The translations under genes were made by a program, and so were the position numbers. Shown here in pieces: positions 18,894-27,972 of a DNA stretch of 62,429 nucleotides. This stretch comes from Spirosoma arboris (GTDB lineage: Bacteria; Bacteroidota; Bacteroidia; Cytophagales; Spirosomataceae). Under the pieces are notes generated by a model, which was not told the DNA's origin, ran no database searches, and saw only the letters and a list, made by a program, of their open reading frames with translations. The stretch's first letter is position 1. Every line of letters begins with the position of its first letter. The DNA is taken from the NCBI RefSeq assembly GCF_009754945.1, contig NZ_WPIN01000031.1, positions 1 to 62,429 on the forward strand, written 5' to 3'.

Positions 18894-19358
18894 ATGTATC
18901 CTACAATTTTGGCAATTCATTCCCTGGTTCGTTGGTTCGTTCTGATGAGCTTGCTCTTTATAATTTACCGTGCTTATACCGGCTGGTCTTTACGTAAATC
19001 GTTTTCAAAATTTGACGACAGGGTTAGACGCATTACTGTATCAATTGTAAATATCCAAGTTGTTGTTGGGCTTTATTTGTATTTTATCAGTCCAATCACT
19101 GACTACTTTTCGCATAATTACAAGATCGCCGTCAAAGTTGGGGAAATGCGTTTTTTTGGATTAGAGCATGTGTTATTGATGATCATTGCACTTACAATCA
19201 TTTCGATTGGGTCTGTTAAAATAAAAAATAAAAGCAAAGACACCGAAAAATTCAAGACAATGGCTATTTGGTTTACAATAGGACTTCTTGCAATCCTTAC
19301 ATCTATCCCGTGGCCATTTTCACCTTTAGCAAGCAGACCATATATTAGACCATTTTAA
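18894..19358 (+). CDS. Four-helix membrane protein of unknown function
   Basis: 154 residues with four predicted membrane segments: about residues 5-27 (AIHSLVRWFVLMSLLFIIYRAY), 45-65 (VSIVNIQVVVGLYLYFIS), 85-105 (FFGLEHVLLMIIALTIISIGSV) and 120-140 (MAIWFTIGLLAILTSIPWPF). A histidine near the start of helix 1 and one in GLEHV could bind heme or a metal, as in small cytochrome b-like proteins, but this is only suggestive. AT-rich like its neighbours and probably part of the same acquired cassette. Confidence 0.6.
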   Translation: MYPTILAIHSLVRWFVLMSLLFIIYRAYTGWSLRKSFSKFDDRVRRITVSIVNIQVVVGLYLYFISPITDYFSHNYKIAVKVGEMRFFGLEHVLLMIIALTIISIGSVKIKNKSKDTEKFKTMAIWFTIGLLAILTSIPWPFSPLASRPYIRPF

Positions 19359-19493
19359 ATGATATTTGAGGTAATCAGTGTTAACAAAAATGCGACAAAC
19401 TAAATACAGTACTATTGTAAGCATTCTTCGGTTAGCAGCATAATCATTGTTGTTAACACGAAAGCAAATTTACGATGCCAAAAAAAAATCGTT

Positions 19494-20318
19494 ATGCAAC
19501 AAGAGCAAAATAATAACAATATTATACTGTATGCTTGTGAAGGCGAAACACATTTTGGGCATGATCCATTTGTGTATGAACATTTCATTGGTATTATCAC
19601 TTCGGGAAGCGCACATCACTTTACAGACAAAGGAGTCGTAGATTATCCGTCAGGTTCATTATGTTTGGTTAGAAGAAATCAATTAATGAAAGCAATAAAG
19701 AAACCAGACGGAGAAAAACCATACGCAACAATTACAGTTTTTTTAGAGCAAAAAACATTAAAAGAATATAGTTTGGAATATGACGTAAAAGCAAGTGGAG
19801 TTTATAGCGGAGAACCTATTCTGGTATTGGAAAATGATGCTTTTATGAAAGGGTATTTTGACTCGCTAATGCCGTACTTTGATCAGCCCGAAAAGCTGAC
19901 ACCGATTTTAGAGCAGGCAAAAACTACTGAAGTCATTACATTGTTACTCCGCAATCCTGCATTGAAAAACTTCCTGTTCGACTTCAGCGAGCCACGCAAA
20001 ATAGATTTAGAAGCGTATATGAATAGATATTTTCCATACAACGTTCCTCTAACACAATTTGCGAAACTGACAGGGAGAAGTCTTTCAACATTTAAGCGTG
20101 ACTTTGTGAAAATTTTCAATTTAACACCCGAAAAATGGTTGCAAAAACGCAGGTTGGAACAAGCTCATTTTCTTATCATGCAAAAGAACAAACGCCCATC
20201 TGATATTTATTTAGAATTAGGTTTTGAAACCTTATCGCACTTTTCTTATGCTTTCAAAAAGCAATTTGGACATCCACCGACAGAATTACAGAGCATATCA
20301 AGGGCAAGTCTCAATTAA
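19494..20318 (+). CDS. AraC-family transcriptional regulator
   Basis: 274 residues. The N-terminal ~150 residues form a cupin-like effector domain (FVYEHFIGIITSGSAHHFTDKGVVDYPSGSLCLVRRNQ). The C-terminal ~95 residues carry two helix-turn-helix motifs: LTQFAKLTGRSLSTFKRDFVKIF and the conserved PSDIYLELGFETLSHFSYAFKKQFGHPPTEL. It probably controls the SDR and membrane-protein genes just upstream through the repeats at 17891-17921. It is AT-rich like them. Confidence 0.85.
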   Translation: MQQEQNNNNIILYACEGETHFGHDPFVYEHFIGIITSGSAHHFTDKGVVDYPSGSLCLVRRNQLMKAIKKPDGEKPYATITVFLEQKTLKEYSLEYDVKASGVYSGEPILVLENDAFMKGYFDSLMPYFDQPEKLTPILEQAKTTEVITLLLRNPALKNFLFDFSEPRKIDLEAYMNRYFPYNVPLTQFAKLTGRSLSTFKRDFVKIFNLTPEKWLQKRRLEQAHFLIMQKNKRPSDIYLELGFETLSHFSYAFKKQFGHPPTELQSISRASLN

Positions 20319-20471
20319 CACTCTTTAAATGGGAGTACTGATATAGTTCACTCAATAAATTGACCAGTCACGAAAAACAGCACCAGTCAAAAAGGTTCAG
20401 TTTCTGAAATCTCAGAATTTAGTAAATTTAGAGTGGGATTAAAATTGCCTATAGACTTATGATTCACTAGC

Positions 20472-21305
20472 ATGATCAATAAACAGGTATTCTTTGCCCC
20501 TCATCCGGCCCTTCGACAGCTTGTCAATCATATCTTTATTAGCTCGAATGTTACCACTGATTTACAGGCCAAGTTAAGTTTTCCAAATCCGCCATTGCCC
20601 GGACATTCCATCTACTTTTTCCCTTATGACAGACCCATTGTCGAAAATGCATTTACTAAACAAGTTAAAACACTCTATGCCTGTACTATTGCCGGACCCC
20701 AAACAGAACGTACTATTCTGTCGCTTGGACATAATCATCTTATCATAAAAATCGGCTTTCAGCCGGGCGTTCTCCATCGGTTGCTCAGAGAACCTATGCA
20801 GCGGATGATTCAGCTAGACTATGATGGGGAAGCCGTATTTGGAAGATCCGCTAACTATGTGCTGGATGCGTTAGCGAATGCCGCTGACTTTGAGGTGATG
20901 AAAGCTATCGTGGAAGAATTCATGTTCCGTCAACTCACTAAAATTAAAAGACCTTTTTCTATTGATTATGTAATTCCTGAAATAATAAAGTATGGTGGCT
21001 CGGTTAAAATTGATGACCTAGTCAAGAAAGCCTGTCTGAGTAACCGCCAGTTTGAACGAGCGTTTAAAGATCGAATGGGCGTTTCCCCAAAATTCTACAG
21101 CCGGTTGGTTCGGTTTGGCAGGGCGTGGTTGCTCAAAGAACACAATCCGGCTATGACCTGGACCCAGGTAGCTTATGAATGCAATTATTTTGACCAAATG
21201 CATTTAATCCGGGATTTTAACGTGTTTGCGGGTACGAATCCAACCGAGATTTCAAGTGCTTTTGAAAAGCAGCCATTTTTAATTATGCGAGATATCTATC
21301 ATTAG
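20472..21305 (+). CDS. AraC-family regulator with DUF6597-like sensor domain
   Basis: 277 residues. The N-terminal part begins FFAPHPALRQLVNHIFIS and continues with PLPGHSIYFFPYDRP and LIIKIGFQPGVLHRLL, as in the DUF6597-type domain seen in many Bacteroidota AraC proteins. Two helix-turn-helix motifs follow (IDDLVKKACLSNRQFERAFKDRMGVSPKFYSRLVRF; WTQVAYECNYFDQMHLIRDFNVFAGTNPTE). It lies 73 bp upstream of a SnoaL-like gene on the same strand, a plausible target. Composition is closer to the host than the preceding cassette. Confidence 0.8.
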   Translation: MINKQVFFAPHPALRQLVNHIFISSNVTTDLQAKLSFPNPPLPGHSIYFFPYDRPIVENAFTKQVKTLYACTIAGPQTERTILSLGHNHLIIKIGFQPGVLHRLLREPMQRMIQLDYDGEAVFGRSANYVLDALANAADFEVMKAIVEEFMFRQLTKIKRPFSIDYVIPEIIKYGGSVKIDDLVKKACLSNRQFERAFKDRMGVSPKFYSRLVRFGRAWLLKEHNPAMTWTQVAYECNYFDQMHLIRDFNVFAGTNPTEISSAFEKQPFLIMRDIYH

Positions 21306-21378
21306 CTATAAAACGTCGTATTTGTACTATTAGCCAGGGAGGGTATGCCGGTAGTTTTGTAATAAACATTTATTTATT

Positions 21379-21888
21379 ATGAAACAATCAATCTTACTTT
21401 CTGTATTCGCCTTACTTGGCACTACACTGTTTGCCCAACATGATCCGAAGGCGGAACTGGCTATTAAAAAAGTCATTCAACAACAAGGGGAGGCCCGCAA
21501 TAAACAGGATTGGGACGCCCTGGGCAGTTCATTTACAGACGATGGGATATTAATAAACCCCGTTGGCCAGTTTTGGAAAGGAAGACGGGAAATAGTTGCC
21601 CATCTCAAAGAGCTTAGCGCTTGTTGTTTAGAACCTATTTTGACGAAAGTTGACGTTAAAACTATCCGATTTCTAACGCCTGTTGTAGCCATTGTGTATA
21701 CGGAAGTAACAGAAGTTGCCAGGAAGGATTTTGCCCTTCCGTTTCGTCAGTATAAAAAGGGTGATACCGATTACAGCTGGAAAACCGATGTTTTTATAAA
21801 GCAAAATGATGAATGGAAAATTACCACAAGGCAAGTGACGCTGATCAATCAACTTGTTTCACCGCATCATTCTCCTGACAAAAATTAA
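21379..21888 (+). CDS. Secreted SnoaL/SgcJ-like (NTF2-fold) protein
   Basis: 169 residues. Signal peptide MKQSILLSVFALLGTTLFAQ, then IKKVIQQQGEARNKQDWDALGSSFTDDGILINPVG, the classic opening of the DUF4440/SgcJ-EcaC branch of the NTF2-like fold (helix, WDALxxxFxDD, strand). The body ends with DVFIKQNDEWKITTRQVTLI. Such proteins form a cone-shaped pocket used for very different ligands, so no reaction can be given. Periplasmic location is inferred. Confidence 0.75.
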   Translation: MKQSILLSVFALLGTTLFAQHDPKAELAIKKVIQQQGEARNKQDWDALGSSFTDDGILINPVGQFWKGRREIVAHLKELSACCLEPILTKVDVKTIRFLTPVVAIVYTEVTEVARKDFALPFRQYKKGDTDYSWKTDVFIKQNDEWKITTRQVTLINQLVSPHHSPDKN

Positions 21889-22327
21889 TACAAAAGCACG
21901 AACCTACAATAGCTATAGTTGCCCTAGCTGAAGGAGACGGAACGGATTACAGCCGGTTTAATTCGTTTCAACGTTTGTTATGGGCAGACACATAATGCTG
22001 GTGATCACTAACTATTCTCATTTAACCCTCTTTTTAAGATATACTCGACTCATCATCCCCCCACGTAGCTTTGTTCCGTACTCCTCCCCCTCCCACAGTG
22101 GTTTCAAATGGCAGTATGTTATAGATTAATCGCACCAAGAGAGATAAGGCCAATTAAGTAGTAGAGGAAGGAAGAGCTTTTTTCGTCTTTATGTATCCTG
22201 TTGGGTGAGCAGAACGTGTGATTGATAGGGACTTATATACTGTATAATTTATGCTGCTTTTTTGAAATATTAATCTGCATAACAGCCTCTTTATCAGTAT
22301 CAAATGAAAATACTCTACCCTTCTTCC
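21889..22327. other. Intergenic region with no supported gene
   Basis: About 440 bp without a recognisable gene. An open frame runs in from 22222, but its first ~35 codons precede the true signal-peptide start of the broken gene at 22328. Confidence 0.45.
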
Positions 22328-22746
22328 ATGAAATCTACCTTGCTCCTTCTTTTACTTTTTTGCTGGGCAACTTCTACAAACGCCCAAGCTGTCCGACTAT
22401 TCAATATTCAGGAACTACTTGGAAAGAGAGCAATCAAAACGCAGTCTACCTTGAGCTAACTGGTGGCCCTTCGTTGTACTCACTCAATTACCAGCGCATT
22501 GCTGCTTCTAACTCTCGGCTTGCCTTTATGTATCCTTTTGGCAGTTCCTACATTCCTCACTTCACCACAGCCACCTTCTACCTAGGCGGTGTACTGGGTA
22601 GACCTAGACGATCGGTTGAGTTCTTGGCAGGAATCGGTTACTTAGGGATAAAATATCCTAACCCAGAGCGGGTAAATTTTGCTCAAGAACAATCGGGCTT
22701 CAAATTCTTTCCCACAGTACTCACAAATGCGTTTTATGCGGATTGA
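22328..22746 (+). pseudogene. Frameshifted beta-barrel protein gene
   Basis: The ATG at 22328 opens a clear signal peptide (MKSTLLLLLLFCWATSTNAQA), but this frame stops after about 44 codons. The mature-like sequence NQNAVYLELTGGPSLYSLNYQRIAASNSRLAFMYPF, with beta-barrel character and GVLGRPRRSVEFLAGIGYLG, lies in a different frame that runs to 22746. The two halves can only be joined by a frameshift around 22385-22435. The 3' end is also short for a barrel of this type. I therefore call it a broken gene; a sequencing error is the alternative. Confidence 0.6.
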
Positions 22747-22929
22747 TGAAGGCATACCAAATAGCGTGTTATGACCAATAGTATGCGAAAGTGTTTAAAA
22801 GTGTTAAATAATTTCGCACCCCTATAAGCCTTTTAGGTAGTATTAATGACTTTGAGATACAACGAAGGCACCAATATTCACTCAATACCCCACTACTATT
22901 ACTTAATAAACTAGTAGTAAAATGTATAA

Positions 22930-22951
22930 AAAAAGCCCATTTAAGGGCTTT
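22930..22951 (-). terminator. Terminator of the murF-alr unit
   Basis: AAAGCCC and GGGCTTT arms around ATTTAA, with a T run on the minus strand, about 45 bp beyond the stop codon at 22996. Confidence 0.7.
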
Positions 22952-22995
22952 AGATACTATTTAGTACTGTATTGCAAAATGGTTGTTCAGCCAGG

Positions 22996-25536
22996 TTAGT
23001 TTCCCTCCTTGAAAAACACTCGCTTTACCCGATCGCTGACGCCTGTCAGAATTTCGTAAGGAATTGTTTGCATCTGTTTAGCCAGTTCAGTGATGGGCAA
23101 TTCCGGGCCAAAAATTAGTACCTCATCGCCTTCGGAAACCATAGCCGACGTAACATCGATCATGGTCATGTCCATGCAAATATTTCCTACGGTTGGGCAG
23201 CGTGTTCCGTTTACCCATACGTGGCCAATACTATTGCCCAATCGGCGGTCGTAGCCATCGGCATACCCAATCGCCAGGGTAGCAATGCGGGCTTCATGAT
23301 CAAGAACACCTCGCCGACTATACCCAATCGACTCCCCTGCCCGAACCGTTTTAATCTGACTAACTACCGTCCGAAGCGTGCCGACGGTCTGTAAAGCCGA
23401 CTGGTTAATACCACTGGCTTCGACTCCATAGAGCCCAATACCCAGACGAACCATATCGAGCTTATACTCAGGAAACCGCACAATGCCGGCAGAATTGAGC
23501 AAATGGCGTGTCGGTCGATAGCCTAAAGCTGCTTCGAGCACAGCCGTACTTCGCAGAAAAGTCTCGTACTGTTGCTTCGAAAACGCATTGAATTGCGCAT
23601 CGTCAGAACCCGCTAAATGACTGAACACCGTAGCAACATGCAGGTTCGGGTGGTTTTTCAGGTAAGATGCTACTTCAGAGAGTTCCGTTTCCAGAAATCC
23701 CAGTCGATGCATGCCCGTATCTATTTTTAGGTGAATGGGGCGGGGAGCGCGGGGTAGAATGTCAGAAGATAAACCCGGCTCCAAACTCCCGGCTCCTTGC
23801 CCCTTGCTCCACGCTTCCTGCACAAACTCTCCCCACTCCCGCAAAATCCGCATGCTGTAGATTTCCGGCTCCAGATTATAGGCCAGCAAAGCGTCAAATG
23901 TTTCGGGAGCCGGATTCATGACCATGACGGGCAGGTCGATCCCATTTTGCCGGAGCGATATTCCTTCATCGGCATACGCAACAGCCAGGTAATCGACCCG
24001 GTGAAATTGAAGCAGTTGGGCTACCTCTGCGCTGCCGCTGCCATAAGCAAATGCCTTCACCATAACCATCAGTTTGGTGTCCGAGCCAACTTTTTCGCGA
24101 TAATAGTTCAGGTTGTGGGTCAGAGCATCCAGGTTAATTTCGAGCACCGTACCATGAACTTTCCGCTCCAGTCGAGCGACAATCCGTTCGAATGAGAACG
24201 GCCTTGCCCCTTTCACCAGGACAGTGCTATCGCGAAGTTCATTAAAGGGGAACTGGGCTAAAAACGCATCGGTGGTTGTGTAGAATAAACTGTTGTCGGC
24301 AAAAAAGTGGGCATTCTGACTCACGATAGGGCCAATACCAACAAACTGCCCAACGTCATTAGCTCGAATGAGATCCCCGACCTGCTCATACAGATCGTTT
24401 TCGGGTTGCCCCGATTGCAATACATCGGATAGAATAACGACCCGACGCGATCGTGTACTTTGCTGATTCAGGAAGCTAAGCGCCAATTGCAACCCCGCAA
24501 CATCATTGTTATACGAATCGTCGATGAGCACGCTGTTATTGATGCCTTCCTTCTGCTCCAGGCGCATCGAAACAGGGCGCAGCCGATTCAGCCGACTCTG
24601 AAGTGTCTCTTTAGGCCAGGGTTGCAGGGTTAGCATTGTTACCAGGCAATGAAGCAGATTTTCGACCGATGCCCGGTCGAAAAAAGGCAGTTTCAGCTCA
24701 ATAGAACTACCGTCTGAGTTGGTCAATGTTAGTTTATCATCTTGTATAACACCCTGATAGGTTGCCTGCCGACCTTTCAGCGACCAGGTTACAAACTGTA
24801 TATTCGGGTTAACGGCCTTAAGCAATAAGCGGGCTTCTTCGTCAATGTCGGTATAGTCAGCGCAGTAAATGAGCGTATCAGCGTGGATAAACAAGCGAAG
24901 CTTCTCCGCGATTTTTTGCTTACGGGTCCGAAATCCTTCATCGTGGGCAGTACCAATATTGGTAAAAATGCCAATTGTCGGTCGGATTATGGTTTCCAGT
25001 TCCTGCATCTCGTGCACTTTGGAAATCCCTGCTTCAAAGATCCCCAGCGTATGACTTTCATTAAGCTGGTGAACCGATAACGGAACTCCTAACTGCGAGT
25101 TGTAGCTCTTGGGGCTTTTGGCGATTATAAAATCAGGGAACACCTGTCCACCCTCAAGCAGTTGAGCCAGCCATTCTTTTACAATGGTTTTGCCGTTGCT
25201 TCCCGTAATGCCAATAATCGGAATATGAACCGTTCGCCGTTGTTCGGCAGCCAATGTTTGCAGCGTTTGCAGGCTGCTGTCTACCTCAATGAACGTTGCA
25301 TCGGCATAGTGCATCAATTCAGTTCGACGATCGGGAGTTAGTGCCGACCGTTCCACGACAAATTGACGGATACCTTTTTTATATAACTCACCAATAAAGT
25401 CGTGTCCGTCATGATGCTCGCCCTGTATGGCAAAAAAAACGGCATCTGCCAGTTGCGCGTCGGAGGCAGCTCCTGTTACCTGTCGGGAATCTGTAAACCA
25501 CTGGTGGTTAATTAATTGAAAATTCTTTGTTTTCAT
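22996..25536 (-). CDS. murF-alr: Bifunctional MurF / alanine racemase fusion
   Basis: 846 residues from the ATG at 25536 (MKTKNFQLINHQWFTDSRQV), preferred over an upstream frame that would run into corA. The N-terminal half is a Mur ligase adding D-Ala-D-Ala to the UDP-MurNAc-tripeptide: DSRQV, the ATP loop GITGSNGKTIVKEWL, and DDSYNNDVAGL. The C-terminal ~370 residues are a PLP-dependent alanine racemase: VLEINLDALTHNLNYYREK, the PLP lysine in VMVKAFAYGSG, MHRLGF, and the catalytic Tyr region IGYSRRG. This fusion couples D-Ala supply to cell-wall precursor synthesis and is characteristic of Bacteroidota. The start is 12 bp after the corA stop. Confidence 0.92.
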   Translation of the reverse strand: MKTKNFQLINHQWFTDSRQVTGAASDAQLADAVFFAIQGEHHDGHDFIGELYKKGIRQFVVERSALTPDRRTELMHYADATFIEVDSSLQTLQTLAAEQRRTVHIPIIGITGSNGKTIVKEWLAQLLEGGQVFPDFIIAKSPKSYNSQLGVPLSVHQLNESHTLGIFEAGISKVHEMQELETIIRPTIGIFTNIGTAHDEGFRTRKQKIAEKLRLFIHADTLIYCADYTDIDEEARLLLKAVNPNIQFVTWSLKGRQATYQGVIQDDKLTLTNSDGSSIELKLPFFDRASVENLLHCLVTMLTLQPWPKETLQSRLNRLRPVSMRLEQKEGINNSVLIDDSYNNDVAGLQLALSFLNQQSTRSRRVVILSDVLQSGQPENDLYEQVGDLIRANDVGQFVGIGPIVSQNAHFFADNSLFYTTTDAFLAQFPFNELRDSTVLVKGARPFSFERIVARLERKVHGTVLEINLDALTHNLNYYREKVGSDTKLMVMVKAFAYGSGSAEVAQLLQFHRVDYLAVAYADEGISLRQNGIDLPVMVMNPAPETFDALLAYNLEPEIYSMRILREWGEFVQEAWSKGQGAGSLEPGLSSDILPRAPRPIHLKIDTGMHRLGFLETELSEVASYLKNHPNLHVATVFSHLAGSDDAQFNAFSKQQYETFLRSTAVLEAALGYRPTRHLLNSAGIVRFPEYKLDMVRLGIGLYGVEASGINQSALQTVGTLRTVVSQIKTVRAGESIGYSRRGVLDHEARIATLAIGYADGYDRRLGNSIGHVWVNGTRCPTVGNICMDMTMIDVTSAMVSEGDEVLIFGPELPITELAKQMQTIPYEILTGVSDRVKRVFFKEGN

Positions 25537-25547
25537 CGTAAAATACT

Positions 25548-26672
25548 TTACATCCATCCCCGCCGTCGGAAGTACACGATCATTCCCACTGTCACGAGAA
25601 CCATCGTCCCCCAAACAACATAATAACCATAGGTTGTGTCCAACTCAGGCATGTGTTTAAAATTCATGCCATATACGCCCACAATGAACGTCAGCGGCAT
25701 GAAAATAGCCGAAAATATAGTGAGCGTTTTCATGACCGAGTTCATCCGATTACTCACGATAGAATAATAGACGTCCATCAGCCCGGAAATAAGTTCTCGA
25801 TATGAGTCCAACGTTTCAATAACCTGATTGGTGTGGTCGGCCAGATCGCGCAGATACGGAAGCGTGTTGTGCTGAATCACATCTGATTCTTCGCGAAGTA
25901 GCGTATTGATAATGTCGCGCACTGGGTAAACCGTGCGCCGAATAAACGATAGTTCACGCTTGAGTTTATATAGAACAGCCAGCGTCTGTTGAGTCGCTCG
26001 CTCTTCCACAATTTGCTCTTCCAGTTCATCCATCTTATCGCCAATACGCTCCGTAATCAGGAAATAATGGTCCACGATTACGTCCATCAGCGCATACATC
26101 AGATAATCGGCCCCATTTCGGCGTGTCTTTCCCGAAGACGCTTTGATGCGTTCGATCACCGGCTCGAAAATATCCTTAGTCCGCTCTTCCTGAAACGAGA
26201 TTAGGTAATTCCTGCCCAAAACCAAGCTGATATGTTCGATATCTATTTCCTGACGCTGCCGATTGTGATGCAGCATTTTGAGGGTAACAAACACCACTGG
26301 CCCGGTCGATTTAGCAACTCCATTCCCATTGCCGGGGGACGTTCCGTCGTAGATATCGATTTTGGGTTTCTGCTCCGTATTGAGCACATCTTCGAGCAAT
26401 AAGGGGTGTAGATGGTATTGCTGACCTAGGGCCGCTACGACTTGGGGCTCATGAATCCCGTCGACATCAATCCAATTGATATAGGGCGTTTCGAGTCCGG
26501 GCAGCCGACAGGCGCTTAGTTTACTGCTGTCGTCGATACGGTAATCGGTGGCATTGAATTCAATGCGCTTAATTTTTGTGGCGTGTTCAATTTCTTCACC
26601 TACGTACGTGAGCGTACCGGGCGAGGTGCCGAGCGTTTTTTCGGCTGAACGATACCGTCGGTGTTTCGACAT
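25548..26672 (-). CDS. corA: CorA-type magnesium transporter
   Basis: 374 residues. A long cytoplasmic domain with acidic helical stretches is followed by two C-terminal membrane helices. The signature YGMNF sits at the end of helix 1 (FSAIFMPLTFIVGVYGMNFKHMPE), and the chain ends with YYVVWGTMVLVTVGMIVYFRRRGWM, basic as in the family. CorA pentamers carry Mg2+ (also Co2+ or Ni2+) passively across the inner membrane. It lies just upstream of murF-alr and is probably co-transcribed with it. Confidence 0.92.
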   Translation of the reverse strand: MSKHRRYRSAEKTLGTSPGTLTYVGEEIEHATKIKRIEFNATDYRIDDSSKLSACRLPGLETPYINWIDVDGIHEPQVVAALGQQYHLHPLLLEDVLNTEQKPKIDIYDGTSPGNGNGVAKSTGPVVFVTLKMLHHNRQRQEIDIEHISLVLGRNYLISFQEERTKDIFEPVIERIKASSGKTRRNGADYLMYALMDVIVDHYFLITERIGDKMDELEEQIVEERATQQTLAVLYKLKRELSFIRRTVYPVRDIINTLLREESDVIQHNTLPYLRDLADHTNQVIETLDSYRELISGLMDVYYSIVSNRMNSVMKTLTIFSAIFMPLTFIVGVYGMNFKHMPELDTTYGYYVVWGTMVLVTVGMIVYFRRRGWM

Positions 26673-26776
26673 AATTTACCGGATAGGCAATCCAACGGAC
26701 AACTCCGTTTTGGAATCAAAGATAAACCAACTACACGGCGCGTTGTCAAAAGTTCAGAAAATCGTATTTTAACGCT

Positions 26777-27964
26777 ATGTTCCGCTCCATCCTGCCCTTG
26801 TTGACAACTGCCGTTTTACTGACCGCCTGTAGCAGTGGAAAAACGGCGCTTCATCGAAATAAATTCGACCTTGCTGTTCAGAAAGCCTCGAAGCGGCTTC
26901 AGCAACGACCGGGCCTGAGCAAACGTGGTCACACAACTGCGGCTCAGGTGCTGGAGCAGGCATTCGTACAGGCCTATGAACAGCATCAGACTACTATCCG
27001 CCGATTGTCGGCTCCCACTACCAGCGAGCCTTTTCGATGGGAAGCGGTGTATCGGGAATATGAGCAACTCCAAACGCTTACCGACAATGCCCGCCGTGGA
27101 TTTGCGAAGGCCGGAACGTGCAATGATTGCACCGAATGGCTAAATTCGTATCCAGCGTCTTATCAGGATCGACTGCACGACACCCGAGAACTGGCTGCCG
27201 CTGATCGCTACGAAATTGCTGAACAGGCATTTACCTATCGACAACAAAATCGACTAGCGGCTAAAGACGCTTTTCTGAATTATCGTAAAGCCGACGAGTG
27301 GGTGCCCGATTATCAACAGGCGCGAGCCAAAGCTGCCGACGCTCTCCCCTTCGCAATTCTCCGGGTGGTGGTCGAACCGTTGAGTCCAACACTGGAAATT
27401 AGCCCCCGCGAAAATCTGGAATTACAGCAATTAATCCTGAATCAACTTGGGCGAAATGCAGCTCCTTCCCAGTTTGTGCGCCTGTACCCACCCGAAGAAT
27501 CGGCGGGCGAAGGCTTCACGATCCATCAAGCCATCCAGATGATTGTGACGAGTTATTCCCCTTTTCGCGAAAACAATTCCTCGTCGTCTACAACGGTTTA
27601 TAGCACCCAGGAATACAAAGTCGGCGAAAAGAAAATCAATGACTCGACCAAGGTTGATATTAAGGAAAAGGTACACGGTACGCTGACAACTTATCGACGC
27701 GAAATTCACGCGGGGCTGGATCTACGCATGCGGGCAATTGACACACAAACGGGTGCCGTATTGTGGGAAGAGCCCATTTGGGAAAGCCGAACCTGGCAAA
27801 CCGAATGGCAGACTTTCAGTGGTGACGATCGCGCCCTGAACGGCCAGTCGCTGAAAAGCGCCAGCGCGTTCCCTCCTTCGCGCTGGCAACTTTACGACAG
27901 TATGCGTGATGAACTGGCAAGCGATGTGGTCCGACGCTTGCAAACAAAATACAAAAACGAGTAG
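26777..27964 (+). CDS. Conserved lipoprotein of unknown function
   Basis: 395 residues. Signal MFRSILPLLTTAVLLTACSSGK with lipobox LLTAC (Cys 18). Residues about 25-190 are helical and rich in Arg/Gln (TPR-like look: AVQKASKRLQQRPG, AADRYEIAEQAFTYRQQ), followed by a beta-rich domain (LRVVVEPLSPTLEISPREN, DLRMRAIDTQTGAVLWEEPIWES). I do not know a named family. Probably attached to a membrane on the periplasmic side. It is transcribed divergently from corA. Confidence 0.65.
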   Translation: MFRSILPLLTTAVLLTACSSGKTALHRNKFDLAVQKASKRLQQRPGLSKRGHTTAAQVLEQAFVQAYEQHQTTIRRLSAPTTSEPFRWEAVYREYEQLQTLTDNARRGFAKAGTCNDCTEWLNSYPASYQDRLHDTRELAAADRYEIAEQAFTYRQQNRLAAKDAFLNYRKADEWVPDYQQARAKAADALPFAILRVVVEPLSPTLEISPRENLELQQLILNQLGRNAAPSQFVRLYPPEESAGEGFTIHQAIQMIVTSYSPFRENNSSSSTTVYSTQEYKVGEKKINDSTKVDIKEKVHGTLTTYRREIHAGLDLRMRAIDTQTGAVLWEEPIWESRTWQTEWQTFSGDDRALNGQSLKSASAFPPSRWQLYDSMRDELASDVVRRLQTKYKNE

Positions 27965-27972
27965 TATAGATT

